Assembly: GCA_031270785.1 (NCBI GenBank)
Contig: JAISWM010000014.1
Span: 1-16,776, forward strand
DNA from: Oscillospiraceae bacterium
Lineage (GTDB): Bacteria > Bacillota > Clostridia > Oscillospirales > Acutalibacteraceae
Reading direction: 5' to 3'
DNA length: 16,776 nucleotides
This document shows, piece by piece, positions 6,370 through 12,814 of this stretch (the first letter of the stretch is position 1; each line of letters begins with the position of its first letter). Under the pieces are notes generated by a model, which searched no databases, was not told where the DNA came from, and saw nothing but the letters and a program-made list of their open reading frames with translations. Position numbers and translations under genes: made by a program.

Positions 6370-7773
6370 TTGCAAAGGAGCATCAACAAGAATGTTTTAC
6401 GTTATGCTTTAAACCTTAGAACATTTAGAGTGTTTTACGTAATAACTCTTTTATTTGAGATGATAGCTTTTTTAGATGTCGTCTCTTTAGCCGGTAGGTG
6501 TATAGTACTTTCTTGGGGAATAGCTGTATTTATATATAATTTTTTGATTATTCCGAAGGCGTTTCAGGTGAAATATAAATGGCTTATTTGGCTTTTTGTT
6601 TTGGTGGGAGTTATAACCTCTTTAGTTAATATGTCGGTAGATTTTTGGCCTAATATGGTTTTTGTATATCACACTTGCGTATGTATGTTTATATTTTTTG
6701 GAATGTATATAGAAGGAGATTTTGAAAAAATAGAGTCCGAAATGATATTTGTACTAAAACTTTTCGTACTTTTTGCTTTTATATTTTCGTTTTTTTCTAT
6801 AGTTATATTAATTTTTAAGGCTCAAATGAATGTAGGCTCCTATTATTTGGGGATATTTGGCAATAGACTTATAGGCGTTTATACAAATTCAAATTTACTG
6901 GCTTTTTCGATGGTAGTATCTATAGTATCATGTGATGTATTATCTGACGGGCATATAAAAAATAAATTTAGTCATGAAATTTTTCATTTATGGTTTTTAA
7001 ACTGTGCAAGAGTTATTAATTTTATGTCTTTATTTTTATCGGATTCAAATGATTCCTTTCTTTTTATTGTAATATATTTTACGGTTAGAATGTTTTATAG
7101 TATTTTTTCAAATTATGATACACTTAATTTATCCGGTCTTATACGGGGGAGTATGATATTAATAGTGTGTGCTGTGTCGATGCTGTCTGTATCGTTTTGC
7201 GCCAGAAACATTTGCCAAAGCGCAATAGGAGTTATTTTAAATGACGTGCACAAAGTCGAAGAGCCTGTATCGGATGATAATAATGATATATTGCCTAATC
7301 AGCCTTCAATAAACAGCTATATTCCGGATATAAAAGTAGGCAGAAACAGCAGTGATGTCAGCAGTGGACGCATCACTTTGTTTAAGCAAGGGCTGATAAT
7401 ATTTAAGGCTAATCCGTTAATAGGAATCGGAAGGGGAAATTTACTAAAATTTTCAGAAAAATATATTGAAGGGGGACTTTGTTTTTCCGACCTTCATAAT
7501 TCTTACTTAACGATATTAATATCTTACGGGACGATAGGTTTTGCAATATTTTTAATGTTTTCCGCCGCCGTAGCGTTTGAAGTTTGTGCTTTTTTATTTC
7601 AAAATAAAAATATGCCGTGTTCTGGAGTGTTTTCTAAACTTTTTGCAATAATTGTTTCTTATTGCGTATATGCTTTGTTTGAAAAGGCGATTTTGTCGGA
7701 AATTACTTTTATGGTCGTGTTTTTTTGGTATATATTAGGGTTCGCTGTTTCATATGTTTATAAAGAAAATTGA
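6370..7773 (+). CDS. O-antigen ligase/polymerase-like polytopic membrane protein
   Basis: This 467-residue protein has many hydrophobic segments (about ten to twelve) and a large polar loop around residues 295-335. The C-terminal part carries the hallmarks of the O-antigen ligase/Wzy family: GIGRGNLLKF, then LHNSYLTILISYGTIGF. The paired R and H in such loops are characteristic. Family members join or polymerise lipid-linked glycans at the outer face of the membrane. A Gram-positive type cell would use it for surface polysaccharide. The start is TTG at 6370 with AGGTG at 6358-6362; a better-looking AAAGGAG (6374-6380) lies inside the frame, but the ATG it serves at 6392 is out of frame and closes after six codons. 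A small 5' frameshift is therefore possible. The flippase gene downstream fits a shared glycan pathway. Confidence 0.75.
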   Translation: MQRSINKNVLRYALNLRTFRVFYVITLLFEMIAFLDVVSLAGRCIVLSWGIAVFIYNFLIIPKAFQVKYKWLIWLFVLVGVITSLVNMSVDFWPNMVFVYHTCVCMFIFFGMYIEGDFEKIESEMIFVLKLFVLFAFIFSFFSIVILIFKAQMNVGSYYLGIFGNRLIGVYTNSNLLAFSMVVSIVSCDVLSDGHIKNKFSHEIFHLWFLNCARVINFMSLFLSDSNDSFLFIVIYFTVRMFYSIFSNYDTLNLSGLIRGSMILIVCAVSMLSVSFCARNICQSAIGVILNDVHKVEEPVSDDNNDILPNQPSINSYIPDIKVGRNSSDVSSGRITLFKQGLIIFKANPLIGIGRGNLLKFSEKYIEGGLCFSDLHNSYLTILISYGTIGFAIFLMFSAAVAFEVCAFLFQNKNMPCSGVFSKLFAIIVSYCVYALFEKAILSEITFMVVFFWYILGFAVSYVYKEN

Positions 7774-7780
7774 TATATAA

Positions 7781-7987
7781 TAGACCTGTCCGTAAACATT
7801 ACAGATTGCAATCAAAATCGGCGACGGCGTATAAAAATACTCCCAGAAGATTTGGCGGTGATTCCAATTAGTTGATAATATTTATTTTCTCCCCCCGCCT
7901 ATGGCGGGGGTGAAAAGAAAGGATTTCAAATATTTTGAGACACAACCTGATTTTGATTGCAATTTGTAAAATTTACGGACAGGTCTA
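7781..7987. mobile_element. Family Q MITE-like element, second copy
   Basis: This 207-bp element has TAGACCTGTCCGTAAA and TTTACGGACAGGTCTA ends. The first 60 bases inside match the 5753 copy (ATTGCAATCAAAATCG, GACGGCGTAT). The centre is a family S palindrome with a CCCCCCGCCTATGGCGGGGG hairpin, here in the opposite orientation to the first copy. It is non-coding. Confidence 0.75.
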
Positions 7988-8203
7988 TTAGTTGATAATA
8001 TTATTTTCTCCCCCCCCCCCGCCTATGGCGGGGGGTGAAAAGAAGGGATTTCAAATATTTTATGGCGCGACCTGATTTTGATTGCAATTTGTAAAATTTA
8101 CGGACAGGTCTATTAGTTGATAATATCTTCCCCTCCACGCCATGGGGGGGAAAGAAGGGATTTTAATTATTTTGAGACATGACCACTTTTTAAATTAAAT
8201 TAC

Positions 8204-8320
8204 TATAGCTGTTCCGTTTGAAAAGCGTCTAATTTCTATAACTTTCTCCCAGCCGACGGCTGGGAGAAAGTACACTGATAAATTTACTTTTGAGGACTGT
8301 TTTAAATCATAACAGCTATA
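8204..8320. repeat. Family P palindromic element, copy 3
   Basis: This 117-bp copy has TATAGCTGTT/AACAGCTATA ends and lies in the opposite orientation to copies 1 and 2. The hairpin is CTCCCAGCC-GAC-GGCTGGGAG. An A-T pair replaces a C-G pair of copy 1, a compensatory change that keeps the stem intact. Confidence 0.85.
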
Positions 8321-8355
8321 TATTGTGAATATACTAAAATAGAAGGAATTAGGTT

Positions 8356-10116
8356 ATGAACAAAAATCAAAAAATTAGTCAATCGTTTGCTAAAGGTGCG
8401 CTTATTATGGCTTTAGGAATGCTGTTTGTGAAAATAATGGGGGCTGTTTTTAAAGTGCCTTTGGCTTATATTATAGGCGGGGAGGGTATGGGATATTTTA
8501 ATGGCGCTTATAGTCTTTATAATCCTATTTATGCTGTGGCTACAGCTGGTCTTCCGATTGCTGTATCAAGAATGGTTTCCGGAGATATTGCAAGGAAAAG
8601 ATTTAAAGATGTAAGAAAAATACACAAAATATCCGTACCTATATTTTTTTGTACGGGTATGGCCGGTTTTATTTTAATGATACTCGGTACATTTTTGTAT
8701 GTTAAAATGGCCAAAGCCCCGGGGTCGGTGTATTCTATACTAATGCTTGCACCAACAGTCTTATTTTCTTGTTTAATTTCCATATATAAAGGTTACTACG
8801 AAGGCCTTAGGAATATGATTCCTACCGCTGTATCTGAAGTAATAGAGTCTGTGTGCAAAGTAATATTTGGTCTTGTTTTTGCTTTGGCGGTGGTTAAGTA
8901 TGGTGTACATGAATATAATATTCAAGGAACTGTTTTTGGTAATCATTATGACAGTTTATCTCTTGCCCGAAGTGCCACACTTCCGTTTGCTTCCGCGGGG
9001 GCGGTGCTTGGCATAACATTTGGTTCTGTAGCAGGGTACCTATATATGCTGATTACTTATAAAATTCAGGGTGACGGCATAAAGGAAGAGGAGCTGGAAA
9101 ACTCTCCGGCTCCGCGCCGCGCTAAAACAATAATAAAATTGTTGTTTAGTGTTTCCACGCTTGTAGCACTAGGTGCTATAGTAATGAATTTTGCAGGTGT
9201 ATTGGATGCTACCCTTACTCAAAGAAGAATTTATGACATTATGCAAACAGCCCCCGACACCTTAATCAGTGCGTATAACGGATTAATTCCAACAGATGTT
9301 ATTGAAAGAGGCACCACACATATATTTTTTCTTGGAGGGTTTGGATATATGTCCACTATAACCATGGTATTGCCGGCTATAGTACAAGGGATATCAATAA
9401 GTGCTTTACCCGCTGTTACGGCGGCATGGGTGACGGGCGCAAGAGAAACTCTTAAAAAAAATATTGAATCCATACTTAAGATGACCGCCATGATTTCAAT
9501 ACCTTCCGGGCTTGGGTTATCTGTGCTTTCTTATCCGATAATGGATTTGGTGTATAACACTGTTGGGGGTCATAGGCAACCGGGAGAAATATGTATTGGG
9601 GCGCATGTTATGTCCGTTTCTGCTGTAGCTGTAATATTTTTGTGTATTAGTACACCCATTTGCAGTATGCTTCAAGCCGTTGGCAGGGCGGATTTGCCGG
9701 TTAAAATTCTTACTGTCGGTATGATTATAAAAGTCGTGCTTAACTATATTTTAGTCGGCATACCTTCGATAAATATTCAAGGGGCAAGTTTTGGTACGCT
9801 GGTGTGTTATTTATTTGTATTTATTGCTGCATTTTATTGTTTGTATAAAGAATCCGGAATTTCTTTGGATTTAAAGTCTATATTTTTTAAGCCTTTAATT
9901 GCCGGGGTGTTTTGTGCGTGCTTTTCATATTTTTCGCATAATTTACTTTCTAAAATCGCGCCTTATAAATTATCTACAGTTATTTCTATCATTATTGGGT
10001 GTGCAATTTACATTATTTTTATTTTAATTTTAAGGACTATTACCAGATCTGATTTAAAAATATTGCCCAAAAGTGAAAAAATTATTTATTTCCTTGAAAA
10101 GCATAAATTGATGTAA
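8356..10116 (+). CDS. SpoVB/MurJ-family (YabM-like) lipid-linked glycan flippase
   Basis: This 586-residue polytopic protein of the MOP exporter superfamily has about 14 predicted membrane helices. The N-terminus (SFAKGALIMALGMLFVKIMGAVFKVPLAYIIGGEGMGYFNGAY) is typical of the SpoVB/YabM group: amphipathic entry helix, K-x-x-GAxFKxPL and the GxGxGxF/Y loop. Later, SISALPAVTAAWV and QAVGRADLPVK also match the family. Such proteins move undecaprenyl-linked sugars across the membrane. The ATG at 8356 has GAAGGA 8 nt upstream. It is followed, after repeats, by a MazG relative and HU, an order known in Firmicutes (spoVT-yabM-yabN region), which supports a YabM-type assignment over SpoVB proper. It is somewhat longer than the usual 520-540, partly from an insertion near residues 180-210. 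Confidence 0.88.
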   Translation: MNKNQKISQSFAKGALIMALGMLFVKIMGAVFKVPLAYIIGGEGMGYFNGAYSLYNPIYAVATAGLPIAVSRMVSGDIARKRFKDVRKIHKISVPIFFCTGMAGFILMILGTFLYVKMAKAPGSVYSILMLAPTVLFSCLISIYKGYYEGLRNMIPTAVSEVIESVCKVIFGLVFALAVVKYGVHEYNIQGTVFGNHYDSLSLARSATLPFASAGAVLGITFGSVAGYLYMLITYKIQGDGIKEEELENSPAPRRAKTIIKLLFSVSTLVALGAIVMNFAGVLDATLTQRRIYDIMQTAPDTLISAYNGLIPTDVIERGTTHIFFLGGFGYMSTITMVLPAIVQGISISALPAVTAAWVTGARETLKKNIESILKMTAMISIPSGLGLSVLSYPIMDLVYNTVGGHRQPGEICIGAHVMSVSAVAVIFLCISTPICSMLQAVGRADLPVKILTVGMIIKVVLNYILVGIPSINIQGASFGTLVCYLFVFIAAFYCLYKESGISLDLKSIFFKPLIAGVFCACFSYFSHNLLSKIAPYKLSTVISIIIGCAIYIIFILILRTITRSDLKILPKSEKIIYFLEKHKLM

Positions 10117-10649
10117 TATTATGTAAATGTATCCTGTTTTTGGATATTTTTAGATACAGCTAATATCCTTGAAAAATGTTTAATTTTTTATATAGCAAAA
10201 ACCATTTAGAAACGTGGTATTATTTGTGTTTTTTCCCCCCGTAGGCCTGCGGGGGAAAGAACAAAAACGCCACTGTTTGAAAAGATTTTTACTATAACTT
10301 TCTTCTCGCTGCGGGCGGGAGGCGATCCAAATTAGTTGATAATATTTCACCCCCCCGCTAAAACGCGGGGGGGGAAAAGAAGGAATTTCAACTATTTTGA
10401 GACATAACGTGGCGATCCAAATTAGTTGATAATATCTTTTCTCTTGCCGGAACGCGGGGGGAAAAGAAAGAATTTCAACTATTTTGCGGCATAACGCGGT
10501 GACCCAAATTAGTTGATAATATCTTTTCTCTTGCCGGAACGCGGGGGGAAAGAAGGAATTTCAACTATTTTGCGACATAACGCGAGCGGGGAGAAAGTAC
10601 GCGGAAAAATTTGCTTTTTCAAGAGCAACAGCTATAGGAGGATGATTAT
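10117..10649. repeat. Family R element plus three tandem family S elements
   Basis: No gene is seen. A complete 106-bp family R element (10191-10296, TATAGCAAAAACC to TTTTTACTATA) is followed by three head-to-tail family S copies. These start near 10321, 10411 and 10498 and are about 87-90 bp each. All begin CCAAATTAGTTGATAATAT and end TTTCAACTATTTTG(A/C)G(A/G)CATAACG. Copies 2 and 3 share an imperfect core, CTCTTGCCGGAACGCGGGGGG, whereas copy 1 has CCCCCCCGCTAAAACGCGGGGGGG. Copy 3 ends about 65 bp before the next gene. Confidence 0.85.
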
Positions 10650-11381
10650 TTGATTTGGTCATTAAACCGCGAAAACTATGGTATTATTGATTTGCTGAAT
10701 ATTGTTCGGGTTTTACGGTCGTCTGACGGTTGCCTTGGGGATCGTATACAAACTCACTCCAGTTTGCGGTCAAGCTTTATTGAAAGTGTTCATGGTGCTT
10801 CGGAATGCATAGATTGCGGCGACATGAACTCTTTTAAAGAAAAATTGGCAGAGGTTCTGAAATGTATAATATTTCACTGCCAGATAGAACAGGAATTTAA
10901 TAACTTTTCGTTTGATGATGTGATAGACGACGCATGTAAAAAACTTATTTTAAAACATCCTCATATTTTTTTAAAAGGTGTTCAAGAAAACATTTTAAAA
11001 GAGAGCAATCAATTTAATTTAAACAATAAAGTGAGGTTCCTTAATGTGAAAAGGCCCGTTGAGCCATCCGAAGAAATACCAAAAACATTGCCGGCTTTAG
11101 CTCGCGCTAAAAAAATACAAAGCAAGGCGGCCAGAGAGGGGTACGGGGTGTTTTCGATTGATGAAGCCCTATCGGAAATTAAAAACAGGCTTCGGAGCCT
11201 GGAAAATGCTATAAAAAACGGTGAAATTAATAAATACAGCAAGAAAATGGGTGATTTTTTGTTCTCGGTTTCTGAAATTTCTAAACTTATAGATGTGGAC
11301 GCGGAAAGTTCGCTATATGATTCTTGCCAAAGATTTATGAATAATTTTATGCATACACTTGAAATTCAAAATAGAGTATAG
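10650..11381 (+). CDS. Degenerate MazG-family protein (probable pseudoenzyme)
   Basis: This 243-residue protein aligns by eye with both halves of MazG nucleoside triphosphate pyrophosphohydrolase: VLRSSDGCLGDRIQTHSSLR, CIDCGD, IIFHCQIE, KKLILKHPHIF, then LPALARAKKIQSKAAREG. MazG hydrolyses NTPs to NMP and pyrophosphate using Mg-binding glutamates. Here the first EExxE becomes Glu45-Ser46-x-x-Gly49, and the following E-x-x-D becomes Lys65...Glu68. In the second half the EE-x-x-E region reads NRLRS, and the Glu before MGD is Lys. CPWD is CLGD. The fold is probably kept but catalysis is probably lost. The reading frame is intact, so it is not an ordinary broken gene. The TTG start at 10650 has a perfect GGAGG at 10637-10641. 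It sits between the flippase and HU, where mazG/yabN is found in relatives. Confidence 0.82.
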   Translation: MIWSLNRENYGIIDLLNIVRVLRSSDGCLGDRIQTHSSLRSSFIESVHGASECIDCGDMNSFKEKLAEVLKCIIFHCQIEQEFNNFSFDDVIDDACKKLILKHPHIFLKGVQENILKESNQFNLNNKVRFLNVKRPVEPSEEIPKTLPALARAKKIQSKAAREGYGVFSIDEALSEIKNRLRSLENAIKNGEINKYSKKMGDFLFSVSEISKLIDVDAESSLYDSCQRFMNNFMHTLEIQNRV

Positions 11382-11403
11382 TAGTATGTACCTGCGGATT
11401 ATT

Positions 11404-11423
11404 AAGTACGCTGAAGTGTACTT
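11404..11423. other. Stem-loop between the MazG-like gene and HU
   Basis: AAGTACGC (11404-11411) pairs with GTGTACTT (11416-11423) around a TGAA loop, with one G-T pair. It is followed by TTAATG, not a long T-run, so a terminator is possible but weak. GTAC recurs nearby (GTGTACTGAG, AAAAGTACAG), which might mark an operator for HU. Confidence 0.4.
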
Positions 11424-11476
11424 TTAATGATTCAATAGTATTGTGTGTACTGAGTAAAAGTACAGAAAGGATTGTT

Positions 11477-11755
11477 ATGAACAAGACAGATCTAATTACC
11501 AAAATCTCGGAAAAAAGTCAGCTTACTAAGAAAGATTCGGAAAAAGCGTTGAATGCCTTTGTAGAGGCCGTGACTGAAGCAGTGTCTGACGATGACAAAG
11601 TTCAATTGATAGGTTTTGGAACTTTTGAGCGCCGCAGACGCGAAAAACGTTCCGGGCGTGACCCCAGATCCGGAAAACCAATTGAAATTCCCGCATCCAA
11701 TACACCCGCGTTTAAGGCCGGTAAAGCGTTTAAAGACGCCGTAAACGCCAGATAG
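11477..11755 (+). CDS. hup: HU-family nucleoid DNA-binding protein
   Basis: This 92-residue histone-like protein has a complete family layout: MNKTDLITKISEKSQLTKKD helix pair, VQLIGFGTFERRRREKR strand region, and the DNA-inserting arm GRDPRSGKPIEIPASNTPAF, ending in the GKAFKDAVN helix. It binds and bends DNA as a dimer in the nucleoid. The ATG at 11477 is chosen over a longer frame because AAAGGA lies 5 nt upstream and the family begins MNKxxL. It follows the MazG-like gene by about 95 bp, an order shared with other Clostridia, and may be co-transcribed or have its own promoter in that gap. Confidence 0.95.
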   Translation: MNKTDLITKISEKSQLTKKDSEKALNAFVEAVTEAVSDDDKVQLIGFGTFERRRREKRSGRDPRSGKPIEIPASNTPAFKAGKAFKDAVNAR

Positions 11756-12017
11756 TATTTGTTTTTTAAGAGTAGTCATTATGCGGTTGTAGCCAAAATC
11801 AGTTGGTAATATCTTTTTTTCCCCCGCTAGAATGTGGGGGAAAAAAGGAGTTTCAACCATTTTGAGACATGACCCAGGATCGACGGTGTGGGGGGGGAAA
11901 ACGTAAATAATACCACGTTAATGGCTTTAGATATAGCTTTCCCCCCGCCTTTGGCGGGGGGGAATAAGAAGTTTTAACCATTTTGAGATATGACCAAATT
12001 CCGAAGTAATTTATGTA
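11756..12017. repeat. Family S elements downstream of HU
   Basis: No gene is seen. A family S unit at about 11791-11873 (AATCAGTTGGTAATATC, CCCCCGCTAGAATGTGGGGG, GAGTTTCAACCATTTTGAGACATGAC) is followed by a truncated family R right arm (GGGGGGGGAAAACGTAAATAATACC, about 11889-11935). A second half-unit then follows (11938-11995, CCCCCCGCCTTTGGCGGGGGG, then TTTTAACCATTTTGAGATATGACC). The hairpin nearest HU could terminate its transcript. Confidence 0.75.
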
Positions 12018-12046
12018 TTGACAAAAACACTTTTTAGATTTAGAAT
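12018..12046 (+). promoter_or_regulatory. Promoter of the candidate antisense RNA
   Basis: TTGACA lies at 12018-12023 and TAGAAT at 12041-12046, with a 17-bp spacer. Transcription is expected near G12053, giving an RNA that begins GTAGCAGGAGTT. Confidence 0.75.
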
Positions 12047-12052
12047 AAAAAA

Positions 12053-12165
12053 GTAGCAGGAGTTAAACCGTTTAAAGAACGGCTAGCCCCTCAAGCTTTG
12101 GGATATTTTTTATGAAAATAACCGTTTGCACTTTTGGTTGAGAGAAACGGTTATTTCGTTTTTTT
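12053..12165 (+). ncRNA. Candidate antitoxin (antisense) RNA of a type I toxin-antitoxin unit
   Basis: This predicted short RNA of about 113 nt runs from the promoter at 12018-12046 to the terminator at 12116-12165. Its 5' half can form CCGTT/AACGG and CCC/GGG hairpins. Its 3' half is antisense to the end of the toxin frame (12151-12165) and to the toxin mRNA 3' region. The first 60 nt resemble the leader of the toxin mRNA read from the opposite side (GTAGCAGGAGTT, AGAACGG, GCCCCT, TGGG, ending at an ATG at 12112), so the two leaders look like an inverted duplication. The only reading frame, from ATG 12112, has nine codons, so I treat it as non-coding. The role is inferred from layout, not from sequence homology. 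Confidence 0.6.
12116..12165 (+). terminator. Rho-independent terminator of the antisense RNA
   Basis: AAATAACCGTTT (12116-12127) pairs perfectly with AAACGGTTATTT (12145-12156) around a 17-nt loop, followed by CG and seven T (12159-12165). On the minus strand the same stem lies at the end of the toxin frame, and the toxin stop codon is inside the stem, but the T-run after it is only partial. Confidence 0.8.
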
Positions 12166-12243
12166 ATACGCTGAATCTAAAATTAGATAAATTATCAATA
12201 AATAGATTAGAAAAAATCCAACCAATATTAACAAATCGAGCAT
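12151..12243 (-). CDS. Candidate type I toxin: 30-residue hydrophobic peptide
   Basis: This small protein begins MLDLLILVGFFLIYLLIIYL and ends LILDSAYKKTK. It has one acidic residue near the N-terminus, a single membrane-spanning stretch of about 20 residues and a short basic tail. This is the composition of Fst/Ldr/TxpA-like membrane toxins, although I recognise no specific family member. The SD region GGGGGTGG lies 5 nt before the ATG. It is locked in a CCCC(TGGAAAT)GGGG hairpin, a common way to silence toxin mRNAs. A consensus-like promoter (12312-12340) drives it, and a convergent short RNA overlaps its 3' end. The layout resembles the Fst par system. It is too short for routine gene calling. 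Evidence is structural and contextual only; expression and toxicity are unproven. Confidence 0.65.
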   Translation of the reverse strand: MLDLLILVGFFLIYLLIIYLILDSAYKKTK

Positions 12244-12271
12244 ACTATCCACCCCCATTTCCAGGGGCAGA

Positions 12272-12286
12272 TTAACCGTTCTCCAT
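12272..12286 (-). CDS. Four-codon upstream ORF in the toxin mRNA leader
   Basis: ATG-GAG-AAC-GGT-TAA (peptide MENG) has an ideal Shine-Dalgarno, AGGAG, 8 nt upstream. It ends about 28 nt before the toxin start. Ribosomes on it could alter folding of the SD-masking hairpin, so it may control toxin translation; this is inference. Confidence 0.4.
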   Translation of the reverse strand: MENG

Positions 12287-12311
12287 AGGCTAAACTCCTG
12301 CTACAAAGATT

Positions 12312-12340
12312 ATTATACACGATTAACTTTAAAATGTCAT
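12312..12340 (-). promoter_or_regulatory. Promoter of the candidate toxin mRNA
   Basis: On the minus strand ATGACA (12340-12335) and TATAAT (12317-12312) are separated by 17 bp. Transcription is expected near 12304, giving a leader starting GTAGCAGGAGTTT. This is the same 5' sequence as the opposing RNA. Confidence 0.75.
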
Positions 12341-12598
12341 TATTATTTTAGATTAAATATATTTAGTTAGTGTTACTCGCTAATTTTTATTTTGATATAT
12401 GAATAAATATGTTTCAAAATGAAAATCAAAGCAGGAAAAGGAGACTAAAAAATGTCCATGAACAAATTATATGTATATTAGCGCCATTTTTTGCTCTTTC
12501 CCTCGCCAAAGTCGGGGAAAGAATGCACAAATGAGTGTGCTTTTTTCGGCCATATCTCAAAATAATTAAAATTTCTTATTTTCCCTCTGTTCATACGC
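12341..12598. other. Intergenic stretch with a mini-ORF and a truncated repeat
   Basis: An AT-rich tract (12341-12436) precedes the mini-ORF at 12452-12481. A palindromic unit (CTCTTTCCCTCGCC...CGGGGAAAGAATGCAC, about 12492-12547) follows, resembling the one after rpsU. Then half of a family S element in reverse (CATATCTCAAAATAATTAAA, about 12551-12590) stops abruptly at the GTPase 1 promoter. Confidence 0.55.
12452..12481 (+). pseudogene. Nine-codon ORF behind a strong ribosome binding site, possible gene remnant
   Basis: ATGTCCATGAACAAATTATA and the next codons give MSMNKLYVY and then TAG. AAAAGGAG lies 7-8 nt upstream. Such a good start for such a short frame suggests a gene cut off by arrival of the downstream repeat, or a leader peptide. 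The region TCGCTAATTTTTATT upstream (about 12374-12388) also occurs in the rpsU leader (about 233-246). Confidence 0.35.
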
Positions 12599-12627
12599 TT
12601 GACATAACACAAAAGGCACGCTAAAAT
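12599..12627 (+). promoter_or_regulatory. GTPase 1 promoter
   Basis: TTGACA at 12599-12604 and TAAAAT at 12622-12627 are separated by 17 bp. The region from two bases upstream to about ten bases downstream matches the GTPase 2 promoter at 33 of 38 positions. This implies a leader of roughly 180 nt before the GTG start at 12815. Confidence 0.75.
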
Positions 12628-12651
12628 CAAGTTAATCCGAACTTAAATTGA

Positions 12652-12814
12652 ATTTTTTGCCCCAACCCGCCTATCCTCGATGCAAAGCATGGGGGCATTA
12701 CGGCGGGCTTGCATGCTTTCTTCGGAAGCACGCTCACAAAAATCAATGAATACGTGGCCTAGAAAACCAGGGAATTACACCCTAAATTAAAGGAACTGGA
12801 GGAGTACCGGTGTT
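12652..12814 (+). pseudogene. Higher-GC block with an interrupted reading frame
   Basis: This stretch is clearly richer in G and C than its surroundings. One frame reads 36 sense codons with no start (including NPPILDAKHGGITAGLHAFF), then TAG at 12760-12762, then continues KTRELHPKLKELEEYR into the GTPase 1 start. It could be a remnant of a coding sequence or a structured leader (GCCCC...GGGGGC and CCCGCC...GGCGGG can pair). I do not recognise the protein. Confidence 0.35.

Larger units (their letters stand above)
7774..8355. repeat. Repeat block with family Q, partial Q copies, and a family P element
   Basis: No gene is seen. A family Q element (7781-7987) begins eight bases after the preceding stop codon. 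Its right half, from TTAGTTGATAATA through GATTGCAATTTG to TTTACGGACAGGTCTA, is then repeated (7988-8112). A third partial copy (8113 to about 8184) loses the Q end and finishes as a family S arm (GAGACATGACCA). A complete family P element follows at 8204-8320, then the leader of the flippase gene. Confidence 0.8.

Noticed and set aside
8356..10116. Naming the flippase spoVB
   Set aside because: Position before the MazG-like gene and HU suggests a YabM-type paralog, and no sporulation genes are in the window. The superfamily call is safe, but the gene name is not.
12112..12138. Nine-codon frame on the plus strand of the toxin-antitoxin locus (MKITVCTFG)
   Set aside because: It has only a weak SD-like GGGA and runs into the terminator hairpin. 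It is more likely part of a non-coding antisense RNA.
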